Source of the DNA: Chthonomonadales bacterium
GTDB lineage: Bacteria > Armatimonadota > Chthonomonadetes > Chthonomonadales > CAJBBX01
Reading direction: 5' to 3'
DNA: 64,000 nucleotides
Assembly: GCA_027459625.1 (NCBI GenBank)
Contig: DAIDHP010000013.1
Location: forward strand, 1 to 64,000
The stretch's first letter is position 1; every line of letters begins with the position of its first letter. The notes under the pieces are model-generated. The model made no database searches. It saw only the letters and a list, made by a program, of their open reading frames with translations, and had not been told where the DNA came from. Positions 9,489 through 20,464 of the stretch are shown piece after piece. Position numbers and translations under genes: made by a program.

Positions 9489-11429
9489 TTACTCCAGCTT
9501 TCGCTCCAACTGCTTCATCTCGAAGGTTTCCAAGATATCTCCAACCTGGACATCCGTAAAATCGGCCACAACGATACCGCATTCGAAGCCCTGAGCCATC
9601 TCCCTCACATCATCCTTGATATGCTTCAGAGATTCGATTTTACCTGTAAACACCGTCTCCTTGCCGCGAATCACTCTCACCTCGGCGTTTCGCGTCACTT
9701 TTCCTTCGGTCACCAGGCAGCCGGCGATGATTACACCCTTCGGAGTGCGGAAGGTTTGTCGCACTTCCGCCTTACCCATCTGAATCTCTTCGTAAACAGG
9801 CTCAAGCATCCCCTTCATCGCACGCTCGACGGATTCCGTCAGTTCATAGATGACCTGATAAGTGCGAACATCAATCTTCTCTCTCTCCGCCGCGTTCTGT
9901 GCGGGCTGATCGGAGCGTACATTGAATCCAAGCACAATTGCATCCGAAGCCGAGGCTAGCGTGATATCATTCTCGGATATCGTCCCCACTCCGCTGTGGA
10001 TTACATTCAACTTCACCTCGTTTTGTGGTAACTGCTGCAACTGACCGACAACCGCTTCGACGGATCCCTGCACGTCGGCTTTCACTATGAGGTTCAGATC
10101 CTTCGCCTCACCCTCGTGAATTCTCCGATAAATATCCTCCAAGGTCACTCGATGGCTTGCCGCCAAACGGTTCAAGCGTTGTTTCTGCTGGCGCTGTTCC
10201 GCGATCTGGCGAGCGGTTCGCTCGTCCTTCACCTCTTCCAACTTATCCCCCGCTTTGGGCACGAGCGACAATCCGATAATCTCGACGGGCATTGCGGGAG
10301 TGGCTTTGTTCAACCTTTCACCGCGGTCGTTCATCATCGCGCGGACCTTGCCGTAAGCCAAGCCGCACACCACGTTATCGCCCACTCGAAGCGTACCTTG
10401 ATTCATCAACACGGTGGCGACGGGTCCCCTGCCAACCTCCTGCTTCGCCTCCACGATCACCCCCGCAGGCTTTGCATGCGGATCGGCTTTGAGTTCCATC
10501 AAATCCGACTGAAACAGAATATGCTCGAGCAAATCTTCCATGCCCTGCTTCTTCTTGGCGGAAATTAAAACGCATTCCGTTTCTCCGCCGTAATCACGCG
10601 GTACGATGTTGTATTCCGTCAATTGTGTTTTGATGCGATCCGGATTGGCGTCGGGTTTGTCGATTTTGTTAATCGCGACAATGATGGGGACTTCCGCAGC
10701 GCGAGCATGATCGATAGCCTCGACCGTTTGCGGCATAATGCCGTCGTCCGCCGCAACCACGAGAATGGAGATATCGGTGACGCTGGCGCCTCTGGCGCGC
10801 ATCGCGGTGAACGCCGCATGCCCGGGAGTGTCGAGGAAGGTGATTTTACGCTTCTCGCCGTCGTGGTCCACCTCCACTTGATAGGCGCCGATATGCTGAG
10901 TGATTCCTCCGAACTCCCCCTCAACCACGTTTGTGTGACGTATGGCGTCAAGCAGGGTGGTTTTGCCATGATCCACATGCCCCATGATGGTGACAACCGG
11001 CGGGCGGGGCTGCATGCCTCCCCCCGGACTTTTATGCTTAGGCGCATTTACCGGCGCTACGGACTTCTGCTCCAACTTCATCTTGACGTTAAAACCGTAG
11101 ACGCCCGCCAGTTTCTGTGCCGCGCTGGCGCTTAAACGCTGGTTGATCGCCGCCAAAACCCCCATTTTCATCAAACGTTTCTGAACATCGGACGGAGGCA
11201 CCCCCATTGCTGTGGCCAAGTCCTTCACAGTGGCTCCTGCGGCTATCTCCACAGTCTTTCGTCCCTCCACGCCTTTACCGAACATCTCTCGGATCGCCTG
11301 GGCGGTATCCATATCAATAATGGATGCAACCCCCGTGGCGGGCACTCCCAAATCCTCAAGAGCGCTCAGCAACTCCGTGTTGGACATTTCAATCTCTTTC
11401 GCCAGTTCGCTGACACGAATTCCCATCAT
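9489..11429 (-). CDS. infB: Translation initiation factor IF-2
   Basis: [35 protein letters not shown]; 646 aa with short N-terminal extension. Confidence 0.96.
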   Translation of the reverse strand: MMGIRVSELAKEIEMSNTELLSALEDLGVPATGVASIIDMDTAQAIREMFGKGVEGRKTVEIAAGATVKDLATAMGVPPSDVQKRLMKMGVLAAINQRLSASAAQKLAGVYGFNVKMKLEQKSVAPVNAPKHKSPGGGMQPRPPVVTIMGHVDHGKTTLLDAIRHTNVVEGEFGGITQHIGAYQVEVDHDGEKRKITFLDTPGHAAFTAMRARGASVTDISILVVAADDGIMPQTVEAIDHARAAEVPIIVAINKIDKPDANPDRIKTQLTEYNIVPRDYGGETECVLISAKKKQGMEDLLEHILFQSDLMELKADPHAKPAGVIVEAKQEVGRGPVATVLMNQGTLRVGDNVVCGLAYGKVRAMMNDRGERLNKATPAMPVEIIGLSLVPKAGDKLEEVKDERTARQIAEQRQQKQRLNRLAASHRVTLEDIYRRIHEGEAKDLNLIVKADVQGSVEAVVGQLQQLPQNEVKLNVIHSGVGTISENDITLASASDAIVLGFNVRSDQPAQNAAEREKIDVRTYQVIYELTESVERAMKGMLEPVYEEIQMGKAEVRQTFRTPKGVIIAGCLVTEGKVTRNAEVRVIRGKETVFTGKIESLKHIKDDVREMAQGFECGIVVADFTDVQVGDILETFEMKQLERKLE

Positions 11430-11630
11430 AGTTTCGATTTACCTCATTTCCGTATTCTCCCTGCGTTAAGGGCGATCGATGCGATTTCCAATGCCATCGT
11501 TCGCAATTCCACGCGTTTAGGCATTCCCTTTAAACCGTGCGACATTATAGTAATCGTGTTAAAGGTCGCCCTCGACAAGCCGCATCTTTTCACATGGCGA
11601 GCATCCAACCAGGCAACCGTTTAAATTCCA

Positions 11631-11658
11631 TTAAAAAGAGTGGGACATCGCCCACTCT
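11631..11658 (-). terminator. Rho-independent-type hairpin in the infB upstream region
   Basis: Minus strand AGAGTGGGCGATGTCCCACTCTTTTTAA: 8-bp stem followed by a T-run. Confidence 0.65.
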
Positions 11659-11684
11659 AACACTTATGAATCGAATGCATTAAT

Positions 11685-11690
11685 ATTATA
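11685..11690 (-). promoter_or_regulatory. Putative extended -10 promoter (TGGTATAAT) upstream of the infB operon
   Basis: TATAAT with TGn extension on the minus strand; no good -35 found. Confidence 0.35.
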
Positions 11691-11907
11691 CCACTATAAG
11701 AAGGAACCTATGGGGGGAGAGGCTTGACGAATACAGGACAGGGCTGCGATTGCACTATCGAATGTGAATATTCTATGAGACGTTCGCCTATTATGCAAGG
11801 GGAGAAAATTGGCGTCTTAATTTTCTAACCCTGCAGACCACACACTATGTATTTCCATTTCGGTAATGAACGAGTTGATAACGATGTATAAATCGCCCGA
11901 AACGCAT

Positions 11908-12225
11908 TCATTCATTCTTGCCAAAAAACCAGTCCATAATCCTAGCGCATAAGCTTCGAAATCGAGCGAATCTGGAAGAGCTGGTGGCGGCATGCAACGC
12001 GGACGGACTTGATATCATCTGCAGTTCCAACCGCCCATGACGCCGTATCATCACTTCCATTGCAAGCTGCACTACCTCAACCCGTCTGTCGAACTTGCCT
12101 CTCCATCCGCAGACGAAACACTCCTTGTTCTTCGCAAGGTTAAGCGCACCGCATAGCTCGCATATCTTTAAATTGTTCGCTTGGAAGGGGCCAGCTTCCT
12201 GATGGCCAATCTGTCGCCATGACAT
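11908..12225 (-). CDS. Hypothetical protein with CxxC-x(n)-CxxC zinc-ribbon-like segment
   Basis: ICELCGALNLAKNKECFVCGWRGKF. Confidence 0.5.
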   Translation of the reverse strand: MSWRQIGHQEAGPFQANNLKICELCGALNLAKNKECFVCGWRGKFDRRVEVVQLAMEVMIRRHGRLELQMISSPSALHAATSSSRFARFRSLCARIMDWFFGKNE

Positions 12226-12379
12226 CTCTCGACCTCCGACGAAGTCAAGACTTAATCCCTTTTATTTGGTCGTTGCATTCGTCCTTAAATTATTAAACGT
12301 CTTTTTTACTTCTGCAGTTCCGAAAATCATGATTAGTTTATTGGCATAACCGACCCCTATGCTCAGAGTGACAAAGACA

Positions 12380-12694
12380 TTACTTTCGAATGACCGTGAT
12401 AATTTTATCGAGCAAGGTGGGATTTGACTGCTCCTCCTGCTCGTTAATTAGCCCTTGCCGCCTCAGCGCGCTCGTTAAATCTTGATCGGAAGGCTCGATG
12501 AGAGTCTCCTCTCCTATAATCAGCGTGGGCACCTTGCCCGAGCCGCCGTTGAGGGATCGCATCTTACCCTCTGCGCCGCTCTCTCTGTCTATGTCTATCT
12601 CTTTGTATTCAATACCGTGACGCTTCAACACCCTTCTAGCCCGGGAGCAGTCCGGGCACCATTGAACCCCATACATGACTATGTAATCCGGCAT
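12380..12694 (-). CDS. Glutaredoxin-family protein
   Basis: MPDYIVMYGVQWCPDCSRARRVLKRHGIEYKEIDID...KVPTLIIG; CPDC active-site-like motif. Start placed at 12694. Confidence 0.8.
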   Translation of the reverse strand: MPDYIVMYGVQWCPDCSRARRVLKRHGIEYKEIDIDRESGAEGKMRSLNGGSGKVPTLIIGEETLIEPSDQDLTSALRRQGLINEQEEQSNPTLLDKIITVIRK

Positions 12695-12847
12695 ATTTAC
12701 TCTTTCCTTTTCCTTGCATGTAAATCCAGAAATGGCGAAATTCATCTAAAATGATGGCAACGCTTCTTTGATGCTTGATGATCAGCTTGAAAAGCGGATA
12801 TCACAGCACCCAACACTCATATTGACTTTTTCCGCGTATCGGGCATG

Positions 12848-13624
12848 TCACGTTGGAATGCGATTGCCCGGGATCATAATCGCCATGGCTCCAAGCCCGC
12901 GCAATTGATCCCGAATGCTCTCCGCCTTGATGTAAGGTATATCCTGAGCCACAGGGGCGGGCAAACGCTCGATGACCATCTTCGCCTCTTTCAAAGTGCA
13001 CACCATGATCGATTGCAACGCCATTGCAACCTCGTCGGCGTTTCGTCCCGCTTGGGTCAATATTACATCGTAATAGGTATCCGCACGCGGCTGGGCGGCT
13101 TCCTGCTCAGCGGTCGTGGTTAACTTGATCACTTGATTGCATCTGTCGCAAGTGTAGGACTGCGCCTTGATGGATACCCGATGTTTCGCGGAACAGAAAG
13201 TGCACTCGACCACCTGCACAGGCAACATAAAGCCATCTTCGAACTGAACATGACGATGGCAATAGGGGCAGTCGAAATCCGAGGTTGGCTGAGCGGTGAA
13301 TTGCACCGGTTCGTCGCAATAAGGACATCCCACTGTAACATACGAAATTCGATTGGATTGTATTACAACCCATACCGCCCAGAGTAGGATGCATATCCCA
13401 AGTGTAATCAGAATCATCGGAACCGCAACCGCGATGCTTATCCACATAGAGGACTTAATCATGGCGACGACGGAATGTTCCACCCAAAGGAGTATCAAGC
13501 CCACAACCAGGATGATCGCTCCTCTTATAGCGTGAAAAATCGCTTTTTCATAATAACTCTCACGAGCTTGGGAAATTATCATCGCTTGCTGAAGCATTTC
13601 AGACGCCTCCCTTGTCTCAACCAA
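12848..13624 (-). CDS. Membrane protein with zinc-ribbon-like Cys pairs, hypothetical
   Basis: 258 aa with two hydrophobic segments followed by CPYC / CPYC / CTFC / CDRC pairs. Confidence 0.6.
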   Translation of the reverse strand: MVETREASEMLQQAMIISQARESYYEKAIFHAIRGAIILVVGLILLWVEHSVVAMIKSSMWISIAVAVPMILITLGICILLWAVWVVIQSNRISYVTVGCPYCDEPVQFTAQPTSDFDCPYCHRHVQFEDGFMLPVQVVECTFCSAKHRVSIKAQSYTCDRCNQVIKLTTTAEQEAAQPRADTYYDVILTQAGRNADEVAMALQSIMVCTLKEAKMVIERLPAPVAQDIPYIKAESIRDQLRGLGAMAIMIPGNRIPT

Positions 13625-13821
13625 CGGCGGTTACCGTAAGCAACACAAGTAAACCACTAATCCTCGGAAGCAAATCCAGTGGTCGATATTAGGACGATTC
13701 CAATTTTCTAACTTGAGTATATCCATACAGCCCTCGCTTGTCAATAAGGCGATGGATGTAATGCCCAACGTTTTTTTTGGGTTTGCGTTCATGATGTGTA
13801 ATTATTTCCTTTTGCTAGCGG

Positions 13822-13858
13822 TATAATATGACTAATAGACGTTTTTGGTCATTAGTCA
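13822..13858 (+). promoter_or_regulatory. TATAAT -10 and inverted repeat TGACTAAT-N14-ATTAGTCA upstream of the TetR gene; putative operator
   Basis: TATAAT 13822-13827; IR arms 13829-13836 and 13851-13858; tetR-like ORF starts at 13871. Confidence 0.55.
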
Positions 13859-13870
13859 GAAGGGCGATTA

Positions 13871-14560
13871 ATGCGCATCCATCGTTTTGAAACCGATATC
13901 CGATCCATTATCCTCGACGCAGCGGAAAAGCTAATCGAGCGGTACGGCTATAAAAAAACGACAATGGAGGATATCGCAAGAGAGGCCGGCACCGGAAAAG
14001 GCACCCTGTATCTCCACTTTAGAAATAAGGAGGAACTGGCTTTTTCCATCTTGGACAGGGAAACGGCGAAGGTGCACGCCAAACTGGAGGCTATCGCCCG
14101 ATCCTCGGACTGCCCGGTGAATCGCGTGAGAACCATGCTGTGCGTGCGTGTGATGGAGCGGTTTGATAGCGCCCAAAAATACGCGCAGAGTTTGGACGAT
14201 CTCTTAAGCACCCTGCGAGTCGAACTTCTTCAACGTAGAAGCCAATATATTGAGAAGGAGGCTCGTATTATCGCCATGGCGATAGAGGATGGCATCAAGG
14301 ATGGCTCAATTAAATGCCAGGATGCGTATCGCACCTCCCAACTCCTTTTAACGGCAACAAGTTCTCTGCTTCCACATAACCTGAGTCCGAAGGAATTAGG
14401 GGGAAGAGAGGATATTCTTTCGAAGACGATACAAATCGTGGATCTTATGTTCCTTGGATTGCTATCGGAGTTTCAAAGGAAAAACTATAAGTCCAACTCT
14501 TCCGCCGAGACGATATTGGCGAACTATTCGATGCAAAATGACACGAAAACAGTTGAATAA
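13871..14560 (+). CDS. TetR/AcrR-family transcriptional regulator
   Basis: ILDAAEKLIERYGYKKTTMEDIAREAGTGKGTLYLHFRNKEEL, a TetR HTH. Confidence 0.92.
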   Translation: MRIHRFETDIRSIILDAAEKLIERYGYKKTTMEDIAREAGTGKGTLYLHFRNKEELAFSILDRETAKVHAKLEAIARSSDCPVNRVRTMLCVRVMERFDSAQKYAQSLDDLLSTLRVELLQRRSQYIEKEARIIAMAIEDGIKDGSIKCQDAYRTSQLLLTATSSLLPHNLSPKELGGREDILSKTIQIVDLMFLGLLSEFQRKNYKSNSSAETILANYSMQNDTKTVE

Positions 14561-14653
14561 TAAATTCAAAAAAACGAGGCTCGTCACCTTTCCTCGCGAG
14601 CCCGAATATGGATATGAGGCGTATATCGTAACAATCTGAATTGGAGAATAAAT

Positions 14654-16246
14654 ATGGCTTCCGAATCTAATCCTGACGCCAACCAACCGAATACCGAGCC
14701 AGCAAGCGCACCCACATCTCCAAGCAATGGAAACGGCGGGTTCAAAAAAAGAATGGTCGTAATCCCCATTGTGACGATATTGGTTATATTCGGGGCGATT
14801 TACGGATATCACTTCTGGCGTTACATAACCACTCACGCCGACACGGATGACGCCTATCTCACCACCGACGTAATCCAGATTTCCCCTCAGGTTTCAGGAA
14901 CAGTCGAGAAGGTCTATGTGGAGGACAACCAGTATGTGAAAAAGGGCGATTTGCTGGTATTGCTGGACGATTCCACCTTTCGTGCGGCGTATGAGCAAGC
15001 CAAGGCAAATCTTGACGCAGCCATCGCTACGGCAAAAGGGGCCGGGGTCAATGTGGCTCTCACCTCCGAAACGGGCAACGCTCAGATCATGCAGGCTGAA
15101 GGCGGTTTGGGACAGGCGAAAAGCGGCATCCTTGCCGCGCACGCCAACACTCTTGCCGCTCAGGCGGCGGTGAAATCCGCCCAGGCGAACGCCGCAAGCG
15201 CTCAGGCGGCGGTTCAGACGGCTCAAGCCACGTTGAACGCGGTTCTGGCGAACCTCGCGCAAACCAAGGACGCCGTGACGGGAGCCGAGGCTCAGTTGCA
15301 AACGGCGAAGGCTGCGGTGAAGACGGCACAGGCGAACATGGCGTCCATCGAGGCTCAGGAAACCAAGGCGAAAAGGGACGTGCAACGTTACACCGGATTA
15401 AGGGCTCAGGGAGCCGTGAGCGAACAAACGCTGGATCAAGCCGTGGCAACCTATAAATCTCTTGATGCCCAGGTTCAAGCTGCAAGAGAGCAGATCGCTC
15501 AGGCTCGCTCCAATGTCGGCTCCCGTCAAGCCGAGTTAAGCTCCGCAAAACAAGCGGTGTCCGCTGCGGAAGCCGCCGTCAAGGAAGCGCAGGGAACCAT
15601 CAACATGCGTAAGCAAGAGGCTTTCGCCGCCCAGGCGCAGATCGGACAAAGCTTCGCGGCGTACGTTGCAATGAAAAGAAACGTGATGATCTCCATGTCA
15701 CGACGCAAACAAGCCACTGGGTCGCTCTTTCAAGCGAAAACGGCGCACACTCAGGTTCGTTTAAGCAAAACCGCACAGTCGCAAGCGTTGGCGAAGATCG
15801 AGCAGATGAGAGCGGCGCTCCACGAAGCAGCCATCGAACTCGCTTACACCCGCATCTACGCACCCTGCGATGGAAGAGTGAATAAGAAGACCGTGGAGCA
15901 GGGGGAGTTGGTATCCATCGGCACTCCTCTTATGGCTCTGGTGCCTCGAAATGATATTTGGGTCGTCGCCAACTACAAGGAGACACAGTTGCCGGGAATT
16001 CTTCCGGGCGACAAGGCGACGATTCAAGTGGACGCCATACCTGGTCGCACTTTTACCGGCGAGGTGAACAGTATCGCGGCGGCTTCCGGAGCGACCTTCG
16101 CACTGCTACCCCCGGATAACGCCACCGGTAACTTCACCAAGGTGGTTCAACGTATCCCCGTCAAAGTCGTGTTTGATTCCGGACAACCGGATATGGATCA
16201 ACTCCGGGCGGGAATGTCGGTGGAGACATCGGTCGCCACAAAGTGA
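14654..16246 (+). CDS. HlyD-family membrane fusion protein (EmrA-like)
   Basis: TTDVIQISPQVSGTVEKVYVEDNQYVKKGDLLVLLDDSTF, long Ala-rich coiled coil, ELAYTRIYAPCDGRVNKKTVEQGELVSIGTPLMALVP. Confidence 0.92.
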   Translation: MASESNPDANQPNTEPASAPTSPSNGNGGFKKRMVVIPIVTILVIFGAIYGYHFWRYITTHADTDDAYLTTDVIQISPQVSGTVEKVYVEDNQYVKKGDLLVLLDDSTFRAAYEQAKANLDAAIATAKGAGVNVALTSETGNAQIMQAEGGLGQAKSGILAAHANTLAAQAAVKSAQANAASAQAAVQTAQATLNAVLANLAQTKDAVTGAEAQLQTAKAAVKTAQANMASIEAQETKAKRDVQRYTGLRAQGAVSEQTLDQAVATYKSLDAQVQAAREQIAQARSNVGSRQAELSSAKQAVSAAEAAVKEAQGTINMRKQEAFAAQAQIGQSFAAYVAMKRNVMISMSRRKQATGSLFQAKTAHTQVRLSKTAQSQALAKIEQMRAALHEAAIELAYTRIYAPCDGRVNKKTVEQGELVSIGTPLMALVPRNDIWVVANYKETQLPGILPGDKATIQVDAIPGRTFTGEVNSIAAASGATFALLPPDNATGNFTKVVQRIPVKVVFDSGQPDMDQLRAGMSVETSVATK

Positions 16247-16261
16247 AAGTAATAAGGGGGA

Positions 16262-17878
16262 GTGTCCGCCCGTAAACTCCCCCAATCCATTATCATGTCC
16301 GTCACTTCCATTAAACAATCGGATGTAAATTACGCCGGATACACGGAAGCCATGCGCTGGATGGTGCTCTTCGCTCTCATGCTGGGCTCGATTCTCGAAG
16401 CTTTGGACACCAGCATCGTGAACGTGGCGATTCCCACAATGATGGGCAACTTCGGAGCTACGGTGGATGAGATCAACTGGGTATCCACCGCCTATATGAT
16501 TTCCAACGTGGTTATCCTCCCTCTCACCGGCTGGCTATCCGCATACTTCGGTAGGAGGAACTACCTCGCCGGGTCCATCATACTCTTCACCATCTCGTCA
16601 TTTTTCTGCGGAATTTCCACTAGCCTAAACATGCTGATCCTCTTCCGAGTGTTGCAGGGCGTGGGAGGCGCTGCTCTCCTATCCACGGCGATGGCGACAC
16701 TTCTGGAGATATTCCCGCCTGAGCAACAGGGCATGGTTCTGGGGGTCTTCGGCATCGGGGTCATGACGATCCCCACCATCGGACCCGCAATAGGAGGGTG
16801 GATTACCGATAACTATTCCTGGAACTGGATATTTTTCATCAACATCCCCATAGGCGTTCTTTCGGCGACACTCACGCTCCTTTTCATGCGTGATTCGATT
16901 CATGCTGAGAGGGGCGCATCCAAGGTGGATTGGTGGGGGATGCTTTTTTTAACCGTAGGGCTGGGGTGTCTGCAAACCTTCCTTGAAAAGGGGACTCGAG
17001 AGGACTGGTTCCAGTCAGACCTCATCTGCTGGCTCTTCACCATCGCTGTAATTAATTTGATCCTGCTGGTGTGGCGCGAGCTTAGCATCGATTACCATGT
17101 GGTCAATCTTCGCGCATTGAGGAATCGCTCCCTCTCCGCCGGATCCGTTATCTCCATCGTCCTGGGCGTCGGACTGTATGGCAGCATCTTCCTGTTGCCC
17201 CTCTTCCTGCAGAATATTCGCGGCTACACCGCCTTCGACACAGGGAAAATGCTTATCACCATGGGGGTTGCATCGGCAATTTCCATGGGTGTCGTGGGGA
17301 AACTCACCAATCGGTTCTCCGCTCGGAGTCTGGTGGCGGTGGGTTGCCTTAGCTTTTTAGCCGCAATGTATCTTCTGAAGTCGGTCACGATGGATACCGG
17401 ACCGGAACAGATATTCAACGTATTTCTACTGGAAGGATTCGCACTTGGATTGTTATTCATCCCGTTGTCTCTCGCGACACTGGGCGGTCTGAAGGGGCAG
17501 GAGATGGCGGACGGGTCGGGAATATTCAACCTCACCAGACAATGGGGGGGCAGCCTCGGCATCGCCCTGCTCTCCACATACCTGGATCACCGCGTGTCGT
17601 ATCACCGCGCCATCCTTGTAAACCATGCGAATATCTACAACCCCCTTCTCCGCGAACGCATCCAGGCATACACGCAATACCTCATGCACTCCGGATCGCC
17701 CTACATCGTAGCCTATCATCAGGCGTTCGGCATATTGGATGGAGTGATTCAGCTGCAATCCAACATTCTCGCCTTCGAGGACGCCTTTCTCGCCATTGGT
17801 ATTGCATTCATTCTGATCCTCCCCCTGCTTCTTTTCCTAAGGAACACCAAAGGGGGAGGAGGCATGATGATGCATTAA
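16262..17878 (+). CDS. DHA2-family MFS efflux transporter (EmrB-like)
   Basis: LGSILEALDTSIVNVAIPTMMGNFGATVDEINWVSTAYMISNVVILPLTGWLSAYFGRRNYL. Start may be the ATG at 16295. Confidence 0.92.
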   Translation: MSARKLPQSIIMSVTSIKQSDVNYAGYTEAMRWMVLFALMLGSILEALDTSIVNVAIPTMMGNFGATVDEINWVSTAYMISNVVILPLTGWLSAYFGRRNYLAGSIILFTISSFFCGISTSLNMLILFRVLQGVGGAALLSTAMATLLEIFPPEQQGMVLGVFGIGVMTIPTIGPAIGGWITDNYSWNWIFFINIPIGVLSATLTLLFMRDSIHAERGASKVDWWGMLFLTVGLGCLQTFLEKGTREDWFQSDLICWLFTIAVINLILLVWRELSIDYHVVNLRALRNRSLSAGSVISIVLGVGLYGSIFLLPLFLQNIRGYTAFDTGKMLITMGVASAISMGVVGKLTNRFSARSLVAVGCLSFLAAMYLLKSVTMDTGPEQIFNVFLLEGFALGLLFIPLSLATLGGLKGQEMADGSGIFNLTRQWGGSLGIALLSTYLDHRVSYHRAILVNHANIYNPLLRERIQAYTQYLMHSGSPYIVAYHQAFGILDGVIQLQSNILAFEDAFLAIGIAFILILPLLLFLRNTKGGGGMMMH

Positions 17879-17997
17879 CATCAATCCCGCCTGTTACTAT
17901 ATCGCAAAATTCGATTGCAAAAAATGGCGTTTTAGAGGGTAAATAAAAGATCAGATAACGCGTTTGATTCCTGCAATTACCTATTTCATTTTCCAAT

Positions 17998-19287
17998 GTG
18001 ACGAAATCGACACTCAGAAGGATGAGCCCCCCCATGAATACCGATGTTCCAGCCAAAAGATGGATGCATATTATCCCCGTGGCGATGGTGATGTACATCC
18101 TAGCCTACATGGATCGAATCAACGTTGCGATGGTTTTACCCTATGTCGACAAAAGTTTCGGGCTGACGAGCGCGGACGCCGGTTTCGCTGCGGGCATTTT
18201 CTTCGTTGGATACATGGTGTTGCAAATCCCCGGAGGCATACTCGCAAGCCGCTGGGGGGCGCGGAGAGTTGTCGCCGTCTTGATGGTTTTATGGAGTCTT
18301 TCAGCCATGGCGACAGGGATGGTTGAAACGAGAAATGAGCTCTATGTCGTCAGGTTTGTAGTCGGCGTTTTCGAGGGCGGGGTGTGGCCTTCCGTGTTGG
18401 TGCTATTGTCGACATGGTTTCCCCAAAAGGAAAGGGCGCGAGCTAACGCTTTTTGGATGATTTGCATGCCTGCATCAGCGGTCATCATGGCGCCAATCAC
18501 GGGCTGGCTGTTAACACTTGTCTCGTGGAGATGGGTGTTCATATTGGAAGGTTTGCCTCCGTTGATCTGGGTTGCGGTTTGGTGGCTGCTCATCGCGGAT
18601 CGACCAAACCTGGCTCGCTGGATTACAAATGAGGAGCGCGAATATATCGAGGAGCGTCTAAGAGCGGAAAACGCTGTCAAACCCCTATCCGGAGGCTATG
18701 CGGCTGCGCTGTCCGACCGCAGAGTGCTTGGGTTGTCCTTGGCGTATTTCTTTTGGATGGCGGGGATGTACGGATTCACCATGTGGGCGCCGAGTGTCGT
18801 GAAAGGGTTCAGTGCCTCGGAAGGCTCCTCCGTCGTGGGGTGGATCAGCGCCATTCCGTTCGCGTTTGCATTGGTTGCGATGATCGTCAATTCCGTTTGG
18901 TCGGATCGGAGAATGGACCGCCCAACTCACGTGTATGCACCTTTGGCGGTGGGCGTGGTGGGTCTGATCGGAGGACAATGCGTGGGGCGCTCCCCGATAC
19001 TGGAACTGATATTTCTAATTCTTACCGCCATAGGAGTATACGCACCGTTCGGTCCCTTCTGGGCGATCCCCAGCGCCATGCTTGCAACTGAAGTTGCGGG
19101 AGCGGGCATTGGAATCATCAACGCCATAGGCAACTTGGGCGGGTTCGCCGGCCCATACATGATCGGATATGTTCACCAGATAACCCATAATAACTGGACG
19201 GGACAGTTCATCCTTGCGCTTGCGTTGCTCGCCACAGGGATCATAACCATCGCTGCATGTGGAAAGGGCGTCCTTAAAAAGGCTTGA
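17998..19287 (+). CDS. MFS transporter (ACS-like family)
   Basis: YILAYMDRINVAMVLPYVDKSFGLTSADAGFAAGIFFVGYMVLQIPGGILASRWGARRVV. Start probably at the internal MNTDVPAKRW. Confidence 0.88.
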   Translation: MTKSTLRRMSPPMNTDVPAKRWMHIIPVAMVMYILAYMDRINVAMVLPYVDKSFGLTSADAGFAAGIFFVGYMVLQIPGGILASRWGARRVVAVLMVLWSLSAMATGMVETRNELYVVRFVVGVFEGGVWPSVLVLLSTWFPQKERARANAFWMICMPASAVIMAPITGWLLTLVSWRWVFILEGLPPLIWVAVWWLLIADRPNLARWITNEEREYIEERLRAENAVKPLSGGYAAALSDRRVLGLSLAYFFWMAGMYGFTMWAPSVVKGFSASEGSSVVGWISAIPFAFALVAMIVNSVWSDRRMDRPTHVYAPLAVGVVGLIGGQCVGRSPILELIFLILTAIGVYAPFGPFWAIPSAMLATEVAGAGIGIINAIGNLGGFAGPYMIGYVHQITHNNWTGQFILALALLATGIITIAACGKGVLKKA

Positions 19288-19405
19288 ACTATTTCGAACA
19301 TCCAACCGTTTTCCAACGCACATCTCCCTGTATTCATTCATCTTGTTCAACTCATTTATGATACAATTTAGACGGGGTACCAATCCGATCCATAGGACAA
19401 CATGC

Positions 19406-20323
19406 ATGAACAACTTGGAGAAAAGAGTATTCCAATATCTGATGGACCTCAAGGAGAGCCGCAACTACTCCCCCCACACGCTCCACGCCTATTCAAGCGA
19501 CCTAAAACAGTTCGCTCAGTTTATAGCACTCAAGAGGATCGACAATATCGAGGATGTCAACCTCGCAATCCTTCGCGATTTTCTCTCATCCCTCTACCAT
19601 CGCAACGCTGCTCGATCCACTCTCGCCCGCAAAAAAGCCTCGCTAAGCGCGTTCTTCCGCTGGGCGCGCCGACAAGGTCTTGTCTCCCACGATCCCTCGA
19701 AAGGGCTTATGGCTCCGCGTAAACAACGCTCCCTTCCAAAGTTCCTTCAACAGGACGAAATGGAATCACTGCTGAACAGCCCCGACACCACTCCCGCCGG
19801 TCAGAGGGATCGGGTGGTACTGGAGGTTCTTTACGCAAGCGGCATAAGGGCGGGCGAGTTAGTGCGTATCGATCTGAAGGATATCGACTTGGAGGAGGGC
19901 GAAATTAGAATCCGACACGGCAAGGGCGGGAAGGATCGCATAGCTCTGATCGGATCAAGGGCGTCCGCGGCTATCGAACGATACCTAAAGGACGGGCGAA
20001 TACGCCTTGCCTCTCGCTGCCTTAAGGGGGAAAGCGCGGCGCTCTTGTTAAATAAATTCGGCGAGAGAATCTCGGATCGCGGAATAAGACGAATTTTTGA
20101 CCGGTATGCCGGCGTTACGGGAGAGAGGCTTAAGATCACCCCCCATGTTCTGCGTCATACCTTCGCCACTCATTTGCTTGAAAACGGCGCCGATTTGAGA
20201 GCGGTTCAGGAGTTGCTGGGACACGCCGACCTCTCCACCACCGAAATCTACACCCATGTCACACAAACGCGTATGCGAGAAGAGTACGATCAAGCGCATC
20301 CCAGAGCGAGGAAGGACACCTGA
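19406..20323 (+). CDS. Tyrosine recombinase XerC/XerD-type
   Basis: MNNLEKRVFQYLMDLKESRNYSPHTLHAYSSDLKQF; catalytic HVLRHTFATHLLENGADLRAVQELLGHADLSTTEIYTHV. Confidence 0.92.
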   Translation: MNNLEKRVFQYLMDLKESRNYSPHTLHAYSSDLKQFAQFIALKRIDNIEDVNLAILRDFLSSLYHRNAARSTLARKKASLSAFFRWARRQGLVSHDPSKGLMAPRKQRSLPKFLQQDEMESLLNSPDTTPAGQRDRVVLEVLYASGIRAGELVRIDLKDIDLEEGEIRIRHGKGGKDRIALIGSRASAAIERYLKDGRIRLASRCLKGESAALLLNKFGERISDRGIRRIFDRYAGVTGERLKITPHVLRHTFATHLLENGADLRAVQELLGHADLSTTEIYTHVTQTRMREEYDQAHPRARKDT

Positions 20324-20464
20324 GGGGACAGAGAAGCGGCGTGATGATTCGTGAGCGTTTTGATGAAAGACGAAAATGAGATGCTTAAAAATAATTTGTA
20401 ACCTTCCAATCAATCGCAACGTCTTATTCGCGTTCATCACTCACACTCAGGAAGGACAACCGCC

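Noticed and set aside
9468-11135. Plus-strand ORFs opposite infB (e.g. 9468..9959, 10116..10568, 10623..11135)
   Set aside because: Antisense to the well-supported infB gene; His/Arg-rich compositions typical of shadow frames; no domain signatures.
14894-15863. Minus-strand ORFs opposite the HlyD gene
   Set aside because: Leu/Arg-rich shadow translations of the Ala/Gln-rich coiled coil; not independent genes.
17905-17990. Possible further copy of the GGTAATTGCA palindromic family (TCCTGCAATTACC at ~17969-17981)
   Set aside because: Only one end matches well; the other arm and core are too diverged to claim.
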